From assembly GCA_963556495.2 (NCBI GenBank), contig OY747711.1:39288914-39352913 (forward strand): a stretch of DNA of 64,000 bases. The letters are read 5' to 3'. This stretch comes from Valencia hispanica. Lineage: Eukaryota; Chordata; Actinopteri; Cyprinodontiformes; Valenciidae. Positions 22,500 to 33,190 of the stretch are shown here, one piece after another. How positions within the stretch are numbered: the stretch's first letter is position 1; each line of letters starts with the position of its first letter. The position numbers were made by a program, and so were the translations under genes. Under the pieces are notes generated by a model that saw only the letters and a program-made list of their open reading frames with translations, did no database searches and was not told the DNA's origin.

Positions 22500-25327
22500 G
22501 CCATCTGATCCATCGATCATAATGGGCAACGTAAGATCACTGGCTAACAAGATGGATGAACTCCAAGCCCTTACAAGGACTCAGCCAGAGTACCGTGAAT
22601 GCAGTGTTATGTGTTTTACTAAGATGTGGCTGCTGGATCACATCCCCGACTCCAACGTCTGTCTGCCAGGCTTCCTGACTGTACGAGCAGACAGAGATCT
22701 GAAGACGTGCAGAAAAAGAAAAGGTGGTGGAGTAGCAGTGCTTGTCAACAACAGATGGTGTCATCCAGGACATGTTACTGTGAAGTGTCGTCTCTGCAGC
22801 CCAGATGTCGAACTCTTGGCAGTGAGTTTTCATCCATATTATTTACCAAGAGAGTTCACCAGTGTTATTTTGGCAGTTGTTTACATTCCACCTTCAGCCG
22901 TTGCCGACACTGCATGTGATGTCATCAGTTCCGTTGTTGCTAAGCTACAGACACAGCACCCCAATGCATTTGTGGTAATATCTGGTGATTTTAATCATGC
23001 CTCGCTCTCTACTACACTTCCAACATTTCAACAGTTTGTCAGCTGCTCTACAAGAGAAAACAGGACCTTGGATTTGTTTTATGCAAATGTAAAGGATTCA
23101 TACATGTCCAACCCAAGACCTCCTCTGGGACAATCAGATCACAATCTTGTTTTTCTCTGTTCAGAATATAAACCACTTGTTCAGAAGCAACCTGTGACAA
23201 AACGAACTGTGAGAAAATGGTCACAGGAAGCTAAAGAAGCACTGCAGGGTTGTTTTGCAACCACAGACTGGATGACTCTTTGCCAAGCACATGGAGAGGA
23301 CATCAATGCCATGACTGAGTGTGTGACTGACTATATAAACTTCTGTGTGGACAACATCATCCCCACCAGAACAGTGAGATGCTTCCCTAATAATAAACCC
23401 TGGATCACCAGTGACCTGAAGGAACTGCTAAACAAGAAAAAAAGAGCCTTCAGGGAGGGAGACAGGGAATTACTGAGGAGTATACAGAAGCAACTTAAGG
23501 TCAAGGTCAGAGACAGCAAGGAGGCATATAGGAAGAAGCTGGAGAACAAACTACAGAGGAACAATATCAGAGTTGTCTGGTCAGGAATGAGAAAGATCAC
23601 AGGTTTTAAGGACAGGAAGGATTGGATAGATGGAAGTCTGGACAGAGCCAATGAACTGAACATATTCTTCAACAGGTTCAGTTCAGGAACTAGCTCAGCA
23701 TCCCCCTCTCCTTTTGCCAGCCAAACAGATATCCCACTCTCCTCTGATCAACAGCTTTCCTTTAACACCTTGGATGTGTTATCCTTCACCTCAGCCATTG
23801 ACTCTTCTAATTCCACAAGTTTGACTTCAACCAAGTCAGGAAATGCTGCTACCCCCTTTGCCTCCCCCTCCCACTTGTCTGTCTCCAAAAGTCAGGTGAA
23901 GAGCCAGCTGGAGAAACTGAACCGGAACAAGGCTGCAGGTCCAGATGGTGTCAGCCCCAGAGTCCTGAAGGCCTGTGCTGAGCAGCTCTGTGGGATTCTG
24001 CAGCACCTCTTCAACCTTAGCCTAACTCAGGAGAATGTCCCAGTGTTGTGGAAGACATCATGCCTTGTTCCAGTACCCAAAAGAATTCACCCATCAGTCA
24101 TCAATGACTATAGACCTGACATCCCACATCATGAAGGTCCTGGAGAGACTGAGTAAGCAAACAAGAACGTATCAGGACCCACTGCAGTTTGCTTATCTCT
24201 GTGGAGTTGGAGTTGAAGATGCCATCATCCACCTACTTCAACCAGCCCACTGTCATCTGGACAAATCAGGCAGTACTTAGAGGATCATGTTCTTTGATTT
24301 CTCCAGTGCATTTAACACAATTCAGCCTGATTTGCTTTGTCAGAAACTCCTGAAGACACAGGTGGAGCCCTCGACAATCGCCTGGATCAATGACTACCTG
24401 ACCAACAGACCACAATTTGTGAGACTGAAGAATTGTGTGTCAAACCAGGTGGTCAGCAGCACAGGAGCACCACAAGGGACGGTACTCTCACCATTCCTTT
24501 TCACTCTGTACACCTCAGACTTCCAGTACAAATCAGAGACCTGTCATCTGCAGAAATACTCAGATGACTCTGCAATTGTCAGGTGTATCAGAGATGGACA
24601 AGAAGCTGAATACAGAGAGCTGGTGGACCGCTTTGTGACATGGTGTGGAAACAATCGTCTCACCTTGAATGTGAACAAAACAAAGGAGATGATTGTAGAT
24701 TTCAGAAGAAACAGCGATAAGTCAAAAACTGTTTCCATCATGGGAGAAGAAGTGGAGGTGGTTGAGGAGTATAAATACCTCGGAGTTCACCTTGACAACA
24801 GACTAGACTGGAGGCGCAACAGTGAAACCGTCTACAAGAAAAGACAGAGCAGACTGTACTTCTTGCGGAAGCTTAGGTCCTTCAAGGTTTGCAGCGAGAT
24901 GCTGCAGATCTTCTACAAGTCTGTTGTGGAGAGTGTAATCTCTTCAGCTGTCATCTGTTGGGGTAGCAGCATCAGAGCCAGGGATTTAAATAGGCTAAAC
25001 AACCTGATAAAGAAGGCTGGTTCTGTTCTTGGGACAACTGTGGAAAATCTGGATATGATAATGCAAAGAAGGATTCTTCATAAAATCAAAACAATTATGG
25101 ACAACCCTGAGCATCCTCTTCACGAGACAGTCATACAACAACAGAGCGTCTTCAGTCGGAGGCTTCTTCAGTTTCGCTGCAATACAGACCGCTACAGGAA
25201 ATCCTTCCTGCCCACAGCCATCATCATCTACAACAACTCCTTAAAGAATTAATCATATGAGCTACAACAACACTTAATTTCCCTCTGGGATCCATAAAGT
25301 ATTTTTGAATTTGAATTGAATTTGAAT
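22500..25327 (+). mobile_element. Rex1/Babar-like LINE, 5' end uncertain
   Basis: Endonuclease and reverse-transcriptase coding sequence is followed by a short 3' UTR and a tail of GAATTT-like units (25302-25327). Coding style (KYSDDSAIV, YLGVHLDNRLDW, RLYFLRKLRSF) and tail fit Rex1 of fish, a CR1-group LINE; the name is from recall. The copy closely matches the minus-strand copy at 40164-41952, so both belong to one subfamily. The 5' boundary and target duplication were not resolved. Confidence 0.7.
22522..25252 (+). pseudogene. Rex1-like endonuclease-reverse transcriptase, inactivated
   Basis: The endonuclease occupies about 22530-23170 (NVRSLANK, GDFN, SDHN) and the reverse transcriptase about 23890-24800 (NKAAGPDGVSPRVL, FFDFSSAFNTI, APQGTVLSPFLF, YSDD). 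Four lesions are visible. The catalytic Glu of the endonuclease motif is Lys (FTKMWL in place of T-E-T-W-L). Compared with the second copy, an 8-bp deletion at about 24116 shifts the frame and a 15-bp deletion at about 24150 removes five codons. A TAG at 24278-24280 stops the second frame just before IMFFDF. Frames therefore run 22522-24156, about 24122-24280 and 24287-25252. It cannot make a working protein. Confidence 0.85.
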
Positions 25328-25515
25328 CTCTGCACCTTTTCAATAACCTCTCGTAATGACACATTTTTACTTTGACAATGACATTCGAGTCAGCGCTTCA
25401 GTTCTGTCAATTGATCATTAGCAATGTCAATATGGGCTAAATATATAACGTCATGAAGTTTGCAGATAATTTCGCAGTTCAACTTCATAAATCAAATTTA
25501 GCAAACTTCATAAAT

Positions 25516-26294
25516 CAAGTTCTGCAATCTTGTAGAAAATTTCTGCCCAAAATGTTCAAGTTTGCAAATGTGCAGAAAGAGGTTTGCATGGTTGTAAATA
25601 AAGGTTTGCATTTGAAAGAATAATATAAGTTCATTTGCAAACATCCTGTGTTGAGATGCACAGCATAAAACTGCGTGAGAGACTTTGAAGTTGTAGTTGT
25701 GAATTTTGGCACGGTCTTTACACACTTCTCTGATTGGATGATGACAGATAACACTGTCCAATCAGAGAGCAGGCCACTTTCTGTCTCAAGACTCTTAAAG
25801 GGAGTAGAAATTCAACATGGATGACGTCAGCACCTCTGCGAATCAGGTGAGCTATTATTTGATAAATCAAATGTAGCCGTTTTATTGTCACCTACGTGAA
25901 ACATTAAATATGACATGTATTCCCACACCATCCTAAATAATTGCCCACCTGATTCACAGATGTATTCGTGTTGTCGTCCATACTCCCCTTTAAGAGTCTG
26001 GAGCGCTGTGGAAAGACAGGAAGTGGCCTACTCTCTGATTGGACAGTGTGATCTGTCATCATCCAATCAGAGAAGTGTGTAAAGACCGTGCCAAAGTTCG
26101 CAACCGCAACTTCAGAGTCTCTCATGCAGTTTAATGCTGCGCAACTCAAAACAGGATGTTTGCAAAATAACCTATATTATTCTTTCAAATGCAAACCTCT
26201 ATTTACAACTATGCAAACATCTTTCATGCACATTTGAAAACTTGAAATTTTTGGGCAGATATTTTCTACGAGATTGCAAAACTTGATTTTTGGG
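25516..26294. mobile_element. Foldback element built from two mirrored 5' ends
   Basis: The arms 25516-25850 and 25945-26294 are inverted copies separated by about 95 bases. Each arm reads inward from AATCAAGTT-TGCAATCT through a TGCAAAC-rich region and an ATTGGAT..CCAATCAGA (CCAAT-box) segment to an ATG. On the plus strand the ATG is at 25817 and encodes MDDVSTSANQ followed by CAG|GTGAGC; on the minus strand it is at 25981 and encodes MDDNTNTSVNQ followed by CAG|GTGGGC. So each arm carries promoter-like DNA plus the start of a first coding exon with a splice donor. The parent transposase was not identified. Confidence 0.65.
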
Positions 26295-27226
26295 AGAGGT
26301 TGTGTGTGAGTGACCAAGGTCATCTCCTCCATGTGTCTTGTGAGGCAGCGGAAGGAATGGAGCGGCACATTAACAGGCACATTTTAATGGAAAAGTAGGC
26401 CTGCTGAAATTTAGCACCGACAAATATTATTTTTTCCGTATCGGTAGGTACCAAAAAGTGTACCGAGTTTCGGTACCTAACCCTAAACGTGAGTGTTAAA
26501 GGAGCAGGGGGCAGAATGAAGAAACGAAACTCATGAGGCCGGTGCTGCAAGTAACTGTAGCCAGCCGCACGGGAGCGCACACTAACGCTTCACAAAAAAA
26601 CATACCTCTTCACAGTGACATACTTCTTTTTCTTAGTGCCACCTTTTAGTGGGCTGTGAGTCGTCCTTGGTCATTTCCCAGTTGCAGAACAGAAGAATCC
26701 ATTCTCACAATTAAATCAATGGAGGTCTGCAACCCTTTTTCTTCCTCTTTTAAAGCTGTCGAGAACGCGCCAGCCGTGTCAATTGACGTCACATCCGTAG
26801 GACAGCGTGGGAAATTCGGGCCCTGAACTGCAGCACATTTTGCAGCACACAGCCAGTTTAAGAAAATTGAACGATACGTGGGTGGGCTCATTCTTTTTGG
26901 TTTATAAAGCTTCATCACCCAACAGCATAAAGAAACTGGACATGGATGTTTATTTTATTTACAAATCCTGCCCCCTGTTCCTTTAAGACTTACTGCCCAT
27001 ATGCTTAACATACACAGTACTTAATTGTAAGTAACAATTAAAAATTCTTAACTTGTTTTTGAAAACAGTCAATATTAGCAGACTATTATGTTGGTGTGAT
27101 GTGCATAGTAACACAATAAGTGAATATTTTTGGATGAATTTTTGTTTGCCATGAATAATTAAAAAATATAAATATCTGAATTGAATTAGTCACTGAAAGA
27201 CACAAATGGAAAGATCAGGGCTACAA
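26295..27226. other. Unannotated non-coding DNA
   Basis: No gene or repeat boundary recognised; the short frames lack motifs. Confidence 0.4.
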
Positions 27227-27463
27227 TTAAGGGTGCCAAAAAAAGAGAAAAAAATTGATTCACGTTCGAATCTCGATTCTCATTTGACAAGTTTCTGAAT
27301 CGATCAAAAATGGAAACATTTCGATTCTTCAAAATATGTTTTCCAAATATTTGTCAGGCAACGGCCGCCGTAGTATTTCTTTCCACCTAGGGGGGGGGGG
27401 AGAAATCTGACACGCTATCAACATTTTAGTTAACTAGCTTCAGTGGCAGCCTAGTGTTTCAGC

Positions 27464-29520
27464 ATGGAGGAGGAAATACAGCCTGCCTTGTCTTAGTTGA
27501 AGGGAAATGTCTGGGAGCACTTTAGTTTTTACATCTCCCTGGGTAAGAAGGAGCTTGACATATTCAGTGTGTAAAATCAGCAAAATGAAAATCAAGTACT
27601 TCAGGAAAAACTTCAAATGCCCGACCCCACATCTAACGCCATCACCCGGAGTTAATAGAAGCAGAACAGCAGCGGCCGCTTCCAACTCTTGATCAGTGCA
27701 CACTCCACCACTTCACTAAACTTCCAGTCAACTCTGAATGAGCAAAATGGATAAGTAACGCTATTGCTTGTTTCAATTCCAAAGTTCTCGGCCCCTACAG
27801 TGGAAAACAAAGACTTTAGATTCATGGTGCATACCACTGAGTCCAAGTATGTGACACCGTCAAGTCAGTTTTTCACAGAGAAAGCCATACCACAACCTTA
27901 CAAAGAGACAAAAGTTAAAGTTGTTGAAGCCTTGGCTAAAGCCCACAGAGTAGTGCTTACCTGTGATGCATGGACTTCCAGAGCAACCCACTCCTTCATT
28001 ACATTCACAGCTCACTACATCACAGACACCCGGCAGATCGAGTCGCGTGTATTACAAACACGAGTGATGCACAAAAGCCAAACTGCCACTAATGTGAATT
28101 GGATGTTCCACACTGTAGCAAAGGAATGGAATCGAACAATCATTGATTTGGTTATAGTTACAGATAATCCTGCAAATATGCTGGCTGTTGTGAAGCCTGA
28201 TAATACAAATCAAATGTTTTGCACACACAATAAACCTGGCTGCTCAGCGAGCATTGAAGCTTAACCCTGCTTTACCCTGTGCCCTGTTTCCACCGAAGCC
28301 CCATCGAAAGCCATGCACTGCAAGAGAAACAGAAACTTCTGCAGTTACCAGCACACAAGCTGAAAACCGACATAGCAACGAGATGGAACAGCGCTTACAA
28401 GATGGTCAAAGGATATATTTTAAAGCAACAGCTTGCAATCTGTGCTGCTTTCCTCTCTCCTCAGGTGACAAAAAGTGAAAGTTTAGGTGACATCTGCACA
28501 CTCTCCCATGTTGAGGAAATGGCCAAAACACTGAAACCATTAAGAGATGCAACACACATCATGTCAGAGGACTCTACACCCACATTGTCAGTGATTGCTC
28601 CATTGCATGCTCAGCTGTTCATGACACAGAAGCAGGTTCTGCTGAGGATGAGGCACCACTTGTGCAGGAAATAAAAAAGACCATCCATTAAGATCTTTCA
28701 TAGAATTACACAACTGTACAAAGTAAAGCCTAGTTTATACTTCTCCGTCAGCAAGTTTGCACCCACACGCACACGTATTGATCAAGATGTTTTCTTTTCA
28801 TACTTCTCTGCTGCTGTGTTGTAAAGCAATTCTCCTCCAGGACAGCAGGGGGTGCAGACCTTTTCTGGAGGGTCTGCGTACCATTGTAGTGACGTCTCTG
28901 GTCGACAGCGGTTTGTTTACTTCAGCTTGTAAACGCATTTCCACTCAAGGAGCAATGGCTGAAAGAGAGCAAATTTTGATTGAGCTTGAAAGCTTTTTAC
29001 TAGAAGTGCAGCTCATTTTTGTGATGTGAAGCACTTTGGCCGACTTTGGTTGGAAGAAATGTAATATAGAAATAAAAATTGATTGATTGATTGATATAGA
29101 ATACTCTAAACATAGAGGTCTGTTTTGTTGTTCTCTAGACCTCCTGGTGTTCAAAATCACCAAGAGACCATATTAAATAAACTGGCCTTGCAATATAAAG
29201 CATCTAGTGTCCAAAAGCTGCATTGACTACTAATTACATCGACTACAGAGAAAGAAATGATCTTAGGCTGACCAATCACAGACGTGCGCCCTACATTGTG
29301 TTCGACAGAGAGTTAAAAAATTGGGTTCTACTCAGTGCATTGTTGCGTGAGTGACGGGGAGCCCTTGCGTTGATAATGGCCCTGCCTGTCTCTGCATCTC
29401 CGCAGACAGAGAAGTATAAGCTAGGCTTAAGAACATTCTTCTCACTGCCTCCACACTGGATCCCAGGTTCAAAGCCCTGCCTTTCCTCAGCAGAGAGGAA
29501 CAACTAGATGTCCATAACTG
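27464..29520 (+). pseudogene. hAT transposase, BED-finger type, decayed
   Basis: The frame starts MEEEIQPALS and has a BED-like segment (VWEHFSFY near 27520) broken by two stops. The core resumes at 27764-28264 with the hAT signatures SSQFFTEKAIPQPY, VVLTCDAWTSRATHSF and VIVTDNPANM, where the Asp residues of CDAWTS and TDN are expected catalytic or conserved acids. A frame change near 28260 leads to HKLKTDIATRWNSAY and TPTLSVIAPLHAQL (28279-28674). The reading then meets the nested MITE and continues at 29431 with LTASTLDPRFKALPFLS. At least two nonsense codons, a frameshift and the insertion disable it. ZBED1-like host genes descend from this family, but this copy is a plain transposon remnant. 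Confidence 0.8.
28727..29427. mobile_element. Harbinger-type MITE (701 bp) inside the hAT relic
   Basis: Flanked by TAA on both sides (28724-28726 and 29428-29430), the 3-bp duplication typical of PIF/Harbinger. The ends are inverted: AGCCTAGTTTATACTTCTC and, reversed, AGCCTAGCTTATACTTCTC. Removing it rejoins the hAT coding sequence. It carries an L2-like 3' tail at 29020-29097 (AAGCACTTTGG..AATAAAAATTGATTGATTGA). Confidence 0.8.
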
Positions 29521-29540
29521 GAGTGACTGCAGAAGCTGTG

Positions 29541-30229
29541 GCTCTTGATGTAAATATTAGCATACATCAGGGTTGTACAGTGCAACACATTAGATGAAAA
29601 AAACTGTCCGTGCGATAAACCATTTTTCATATATAGCACTTGTGTGACCGCTTTGCAAGCTGCTTGTTTTTTTGATTTGTATTTTTACTTTAATGGCGGT
29701 TCACACTGTACGCATTTCAGCTGTCTCAAAAGACTGCTCCATGCCACACTGTGCAAGCTCCACCGAGTTCTAAGGGTGTGTCACACTGAATGGCCCGAGA
29801 TTCCAGTAGATCAAAGTGCACACCATCTTGTTTTAGCAGGATGCATCAAAAGTCAACATCATGAACAGACCGGGCTCGTTGAATTTCTGACACTGCCTGA
29901 GGCCAGTGTTGCCAACTTAGTGACTTTGTCGCTATTTCTAATGACTTTTCAGAACCCCTTCAAGACTTTTTTCCCCAAAAAAGTGCATAGCAACAAATCT
30001 AGCAACATTTCTGACTACCCTTAGCTACTTTCTGTAAGATGTTGTCGCCGATATTCCCTGCACATTAGAGACCCGGCCTGCTCTGCATCCAGACTGTCCT
30101 TCCAGACACTCAGAAAGGGAATGATCTGTGACTGTATGCAGCATGATCACAGTACATCGATTGACCAATCATAAACCTTTCTCGGTTCATTCCACCCAAT
30201 CACAGACAAAGTTGTTTTCTGTTTAAAAT
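29541..30229. other. Unannotated non-coding DNA
   Basis: At about 29906 the string AGTGTTGCCAACTTAGTGAC recalls a common fish MITE end, but no partner was found. No gene seen. Confidence 0.35.
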
Positions 30230-30674
30230 TAATTCAAAAGTGAAAAAGAAATCTGAAAGTACATAAGACGGATCTTTCTTTTCTATGTTTTTGTGCATAC
30301 TTGCACAAACTAAGGTATGGCTTTTTGGCTGCAACTCTTCCAATAAGAGCCCTTCTGGCAAGACTTCACCGGACAGTAGATGGGTGTACCTGGGTCCCAC
30401 TAGTTTCTGCCATTTATGAGCACATGGCACAGCTGTATATCTTCTGATTTTGAAGGGTAATAAGCTTGATGTGTCTTTCATCTGCTGCATTACGTTTCCT
30501 TCGACTACCACTGCGTCTACGATCCTCAACTTTGCCTGTTTCTTTGTGCTTCTTCAAAAGAGCTTGAACAGCACATCTTGAAACCCCAGTCTCCTTTGAA
30601 GTCTTTGTGTGGCAGAGACCTTGCTGATGCATTATAACTACCTCGTGTCTTGTTGCTGTACTCAATCTTGCCAT
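30230..30674 (-). pseudogene. Tc1-like transposase fragment
   Basis: On the minus strand the frame begins MARLSTATRHEVVIMHQQG at 30674, the N-terminal paired-like helix-turn-helix of fish Tc1 transposases, and continues through VSRCAVQALLKKHKETGK. A frame change follows near 30420. Then AETSGTQVHPSTVR, the start of the second DNA-binding helix-turn-helix, is readable at about 30365-30410 before an in-frame stop. The catalytic DD34E part is absent. It belongs to a different Tc1 lineage from the copy at 35707. Confidence 0.8.
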
Positions 30675-30740
30675 GACATGAAGCTATCTACCACAACCTC
30701 ACCTTGGTAACAGACTTTGGCTGTTCCTCACCAGGTTTAA

Positions 30741-30811
<71 letters not shown>
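30741..30811. repeat. (AT)n-(AC)n microsatellite
   Basis: About 60 bases of AT followed by (AC)5. It abuts the upstream end of the Tc1 fragment. Confidence 0.95.
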
Positions 30812-30914
30812 ACGTGCAAACATTAATCATTAATACACTGATACAGAGCTCAGGAGGTAACTTGGATGCAAGTGCCATGCCCAGGGGCACACTGGCATGT
30901 GACAGAAGGGAGAT

Positions 30915-30998
30915 GTATATATATATATATCTATATATATAGATATATATAGATATATATCTATATATATATATATATATCTATATATATATATATAT
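30915..30998. repeat. (AT)n microsatellite with CTATATAG interruptions
   Basis: AT repeat with regularly spaced single-base changes giving ATATCTATATATAT blocks. It borders the 3' end of the LINE fragment. Confidence 0.9.
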
Positions 30999-31620
30999 GA
31001 ACTCTGGTATCTTAGCTGCACCTATGACCCCTCTGTTCTGGACAGAGATGTCTGATGTTTCACTTGATATCTAAGGTTACTACCCCAAGTGCTCTGATGA
31101 CTATGGGTACTACACTTGCCTTCACCTGCCAGGCTCTCTCTAGCTCTTCCCTATGACCTTGGCATTTCTTCAGTTTCTCATTTTCCTTTTTCCTGATGCT
31201 TCCATCACTTGGGATTGCCACATTGATCACAACAGCTGACCTCCCCTGGTTATCAATGATCACAATGTCTTGCGGTACCATAGCTCAGTCATTCTCCACC
31301 ACCTTGTCTACCATCTTGGCAGATAATTCCCAAGGTGTCTCCAGTTTGTATGCTATGACTCGTGCTTCTGTGCTGTCCTTCAGTCTGGGCCTCTCTTGTA
31401 AGAGACCTATTATTTGGTCAAATCAGTCACATCAGCTATAAGTCTGTGGTACATCCCATGCTTCAGATTTCCCTCCCATAATGATTCCTTCTCTAGCTCC
31501 TTCTCTTACAGTATCTGTTGTCTGATACATTGACGGAGCACTTCATTCTCGGGGCCATGTTCTTGATGTATTATTGGAGCTTGGATGTTTGGCTCTGATG
31601 CTCGCTAGACCTATTTCTAT
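30999..31620 (-). pseudogene. C-terminal REL-endonuclease fragment of an R2/R4/NeSL-group LINE
   Basis: The minus strand encodes, with stops and a small deletion, LETPWELSAKMVDKVVEND, then PQDIVIIDNQGRSAVVINVAIP, then IRKKENEKLKKCQGHREELERAW, then TSDISVQNRGVIGAAKI. This matches the recalled C-terminus of non-LTR elements that use a restriction-enzyme-like (PD-D/E-x-K) endonuclease; the P-D pair and the Asp of V-I-N-V-A-I-P-S-D are present. The family inserts its ends next to simple repeats, and this fragment stops at an (AT)n tract. Upstream sequence to 31620 is too decayed to read reliably. No reverse transcriptase was seen. Confidence 0.6.
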
Positions 31621-32254
31621 GTGCTAAGTGTAAAGCCTGTGGATGCTGGCTTCGGGGAGGAATCCACCATGCATGGTGAGTAGTTTTTGTGTTTTATTAA
31701 TCTATGGTTTGAATTTTTAACGTTGGCCAACTTATTACCCCAACAGGGTATCTGATTACAGGAAAAGGATTGCTCTTGATTGTCCAGACCTTGTTCTTGT
31801 CACTGAACTGACGTTTCAGAATATGCCCTACTCATTGCTGGTAATTGGCTGTTGCTGGTTTCCTTGTGGCCTTTCTGTGGTTGCTATTTGCCTGTTGTAT
31901 TCCATGGTACTTATAGCTTACTTCAATGTAACCCAGAAGAATAAAACGTCAGTTTTTCTCTTCTTTATTTATCTTCCTTATTTATTTAAATACATTTCCA
32001 CTATTTTAGTTTGAAAAATCATTTATTTTGAAAATAGGAAGTGTGATCTTCCCATAGCTTTATTTGTCTGCTTCATAGTCTTCTGCACTTAGAAAATGTG
32101 CTGAACTATATGGCTTGTCTTGGTGAGTTTTAATGCAGAATTATTGCAGAAGTATTGTAAACAAATATTAGCATCTTCTTAAAGCTAATTTTTAATATTC
32201 ACTGTGTTAAGTTGGTGCAAGCATGGCTATTATTATTATGCTGTGGGGAAATAC
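31621..32254. other. Unannotated non-coding DNA
   Basis: Nothing recognised; one 63-codon frame has no motifs. Confidence 0.4.
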
Positions 32255-32258
32255 TTAA

Positions 32259-33186
32259 AGTGTAACCGAACCCCATGAAAAATCATAACCACGCCCCCAG
32301 ACAACATTTGAAAAATTCTACAAAGTGGGCGGTGCCAAGAAGCACGGAGGGGTATGGACAAGTGTGGAGGATGAGCGGAGGGGGGAACGTAGGGGTGTGT
32401 TCAGGACAGTGACAGCTCTCTTAATCTGACTCTGAAACATGGACAGTGACCAAAGCGACGTTGGCAGTTTTGCAACTGATCGATCTGATCAACATTCATC
32501 TGTTTTGAACGTTGGCCTATGTTAGCATTACCACTACGAGACCGGACTCCTCCTGTCTCCCTCTGCCTCAGCAGCGCCGGCCTCGGGCAGCGCTGACTCG
32601 GCGCCCTGAGCCAGCGGATCTCCTCCGTCGTCACCGGAGGTAGAGAGATGGAGAAAGGCTTTATGGAGCCCAGCGGCCGCGAGCCGTATCAATTCGAGCC
32701 GCTGGCTCAGGGCGCTGAGTCAGCGCTGTCCGAGGCTGGCGCTGCCGCTGCTGGGGCGGAGGGAGACAGAATGGGTCCAGTCTCTGAGTGGTAATGCTAA
32801 CATAGGCTGACGTTCAAAACAGTAGGTTAGCTATGCTAACTAAGTGCTAATGTGATAATAATGGTAACCTGAAAAAGGCAATCCAACTCCAAACTCGCCA
32901 CGGGGCCGGTATGTCACGAGGCGTGTCTGAGACCATGCCTGTGACACAGTCAATGCCTGTGACGTAAAGATGTACCGCTCTCCACCAATCACAAAATTCA
33001 AATGCTGTAGCCACAGTCCAACCCTAAGAGGGCAGCACTAAGACGCTTTTAGACCAAAAAGTGTAGAATTACACAAGTTTACACGAAAATGTAAAAGAAA
33101 TCCCAGAAACTGAAAGATTGCATTGGTAAATACCCATTTATACAGTTTAGAAGCAAAAAAAAGTTGTTTTGGGGTTTAGTTACTCT
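32259..33186. mobile_element. TTAA-type element (928 bp) with internal hairpin
   Basis: The left end AGTGTAACCGAACCCC follows TTAA (32255-32258). The reversed right end AGAGTAACTAAACCCC is followed by TTAC, a one-base change from TTAA. These inverted ends and the probable TTAA target suggest a piggyBac- or Kolobok-type non-autonomous element. The centre holds a long GC-rich inverted repeat. A relative of the right end lies at 14272. Confidence 0.6.
32502..32820. repeat. GC-rich inverted repeat (arms about 116-122 bp)
   Basis: The arm 32502-32617 is the near-exact reverse complement of 32699-32820, from GTTTTGAACGT..CCTATGTTAGCATTACCACT to CGCCCTGAGCCAGCGG. The loop is about 80 bases and contains a NotI-like GCGGCCGC. 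Transcribed, it would form a hairpin of some 115 base pairs. Confidence 0.8.
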
Positions 33187-33190
33187 TTAC

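Larger units (their letters stand above)
27227..29540 (+). mobile_element. hAT (BED/ZBED-type) transposon relic
   Basis: The left end, AAGGGTGCCAAAAAAAG followed by GATTCACGTTCGAATC and ATCGATCAAAAAT, resembles the 5' end of fish hAT-Ac elements. It is followed by a BED finger remnant and a decayed transposase. The 3' end is missing or unrecognised beyond about 29540. A 701-bp Harbinger-type MITE is inserted in the coding region. Confidence 0.7.
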
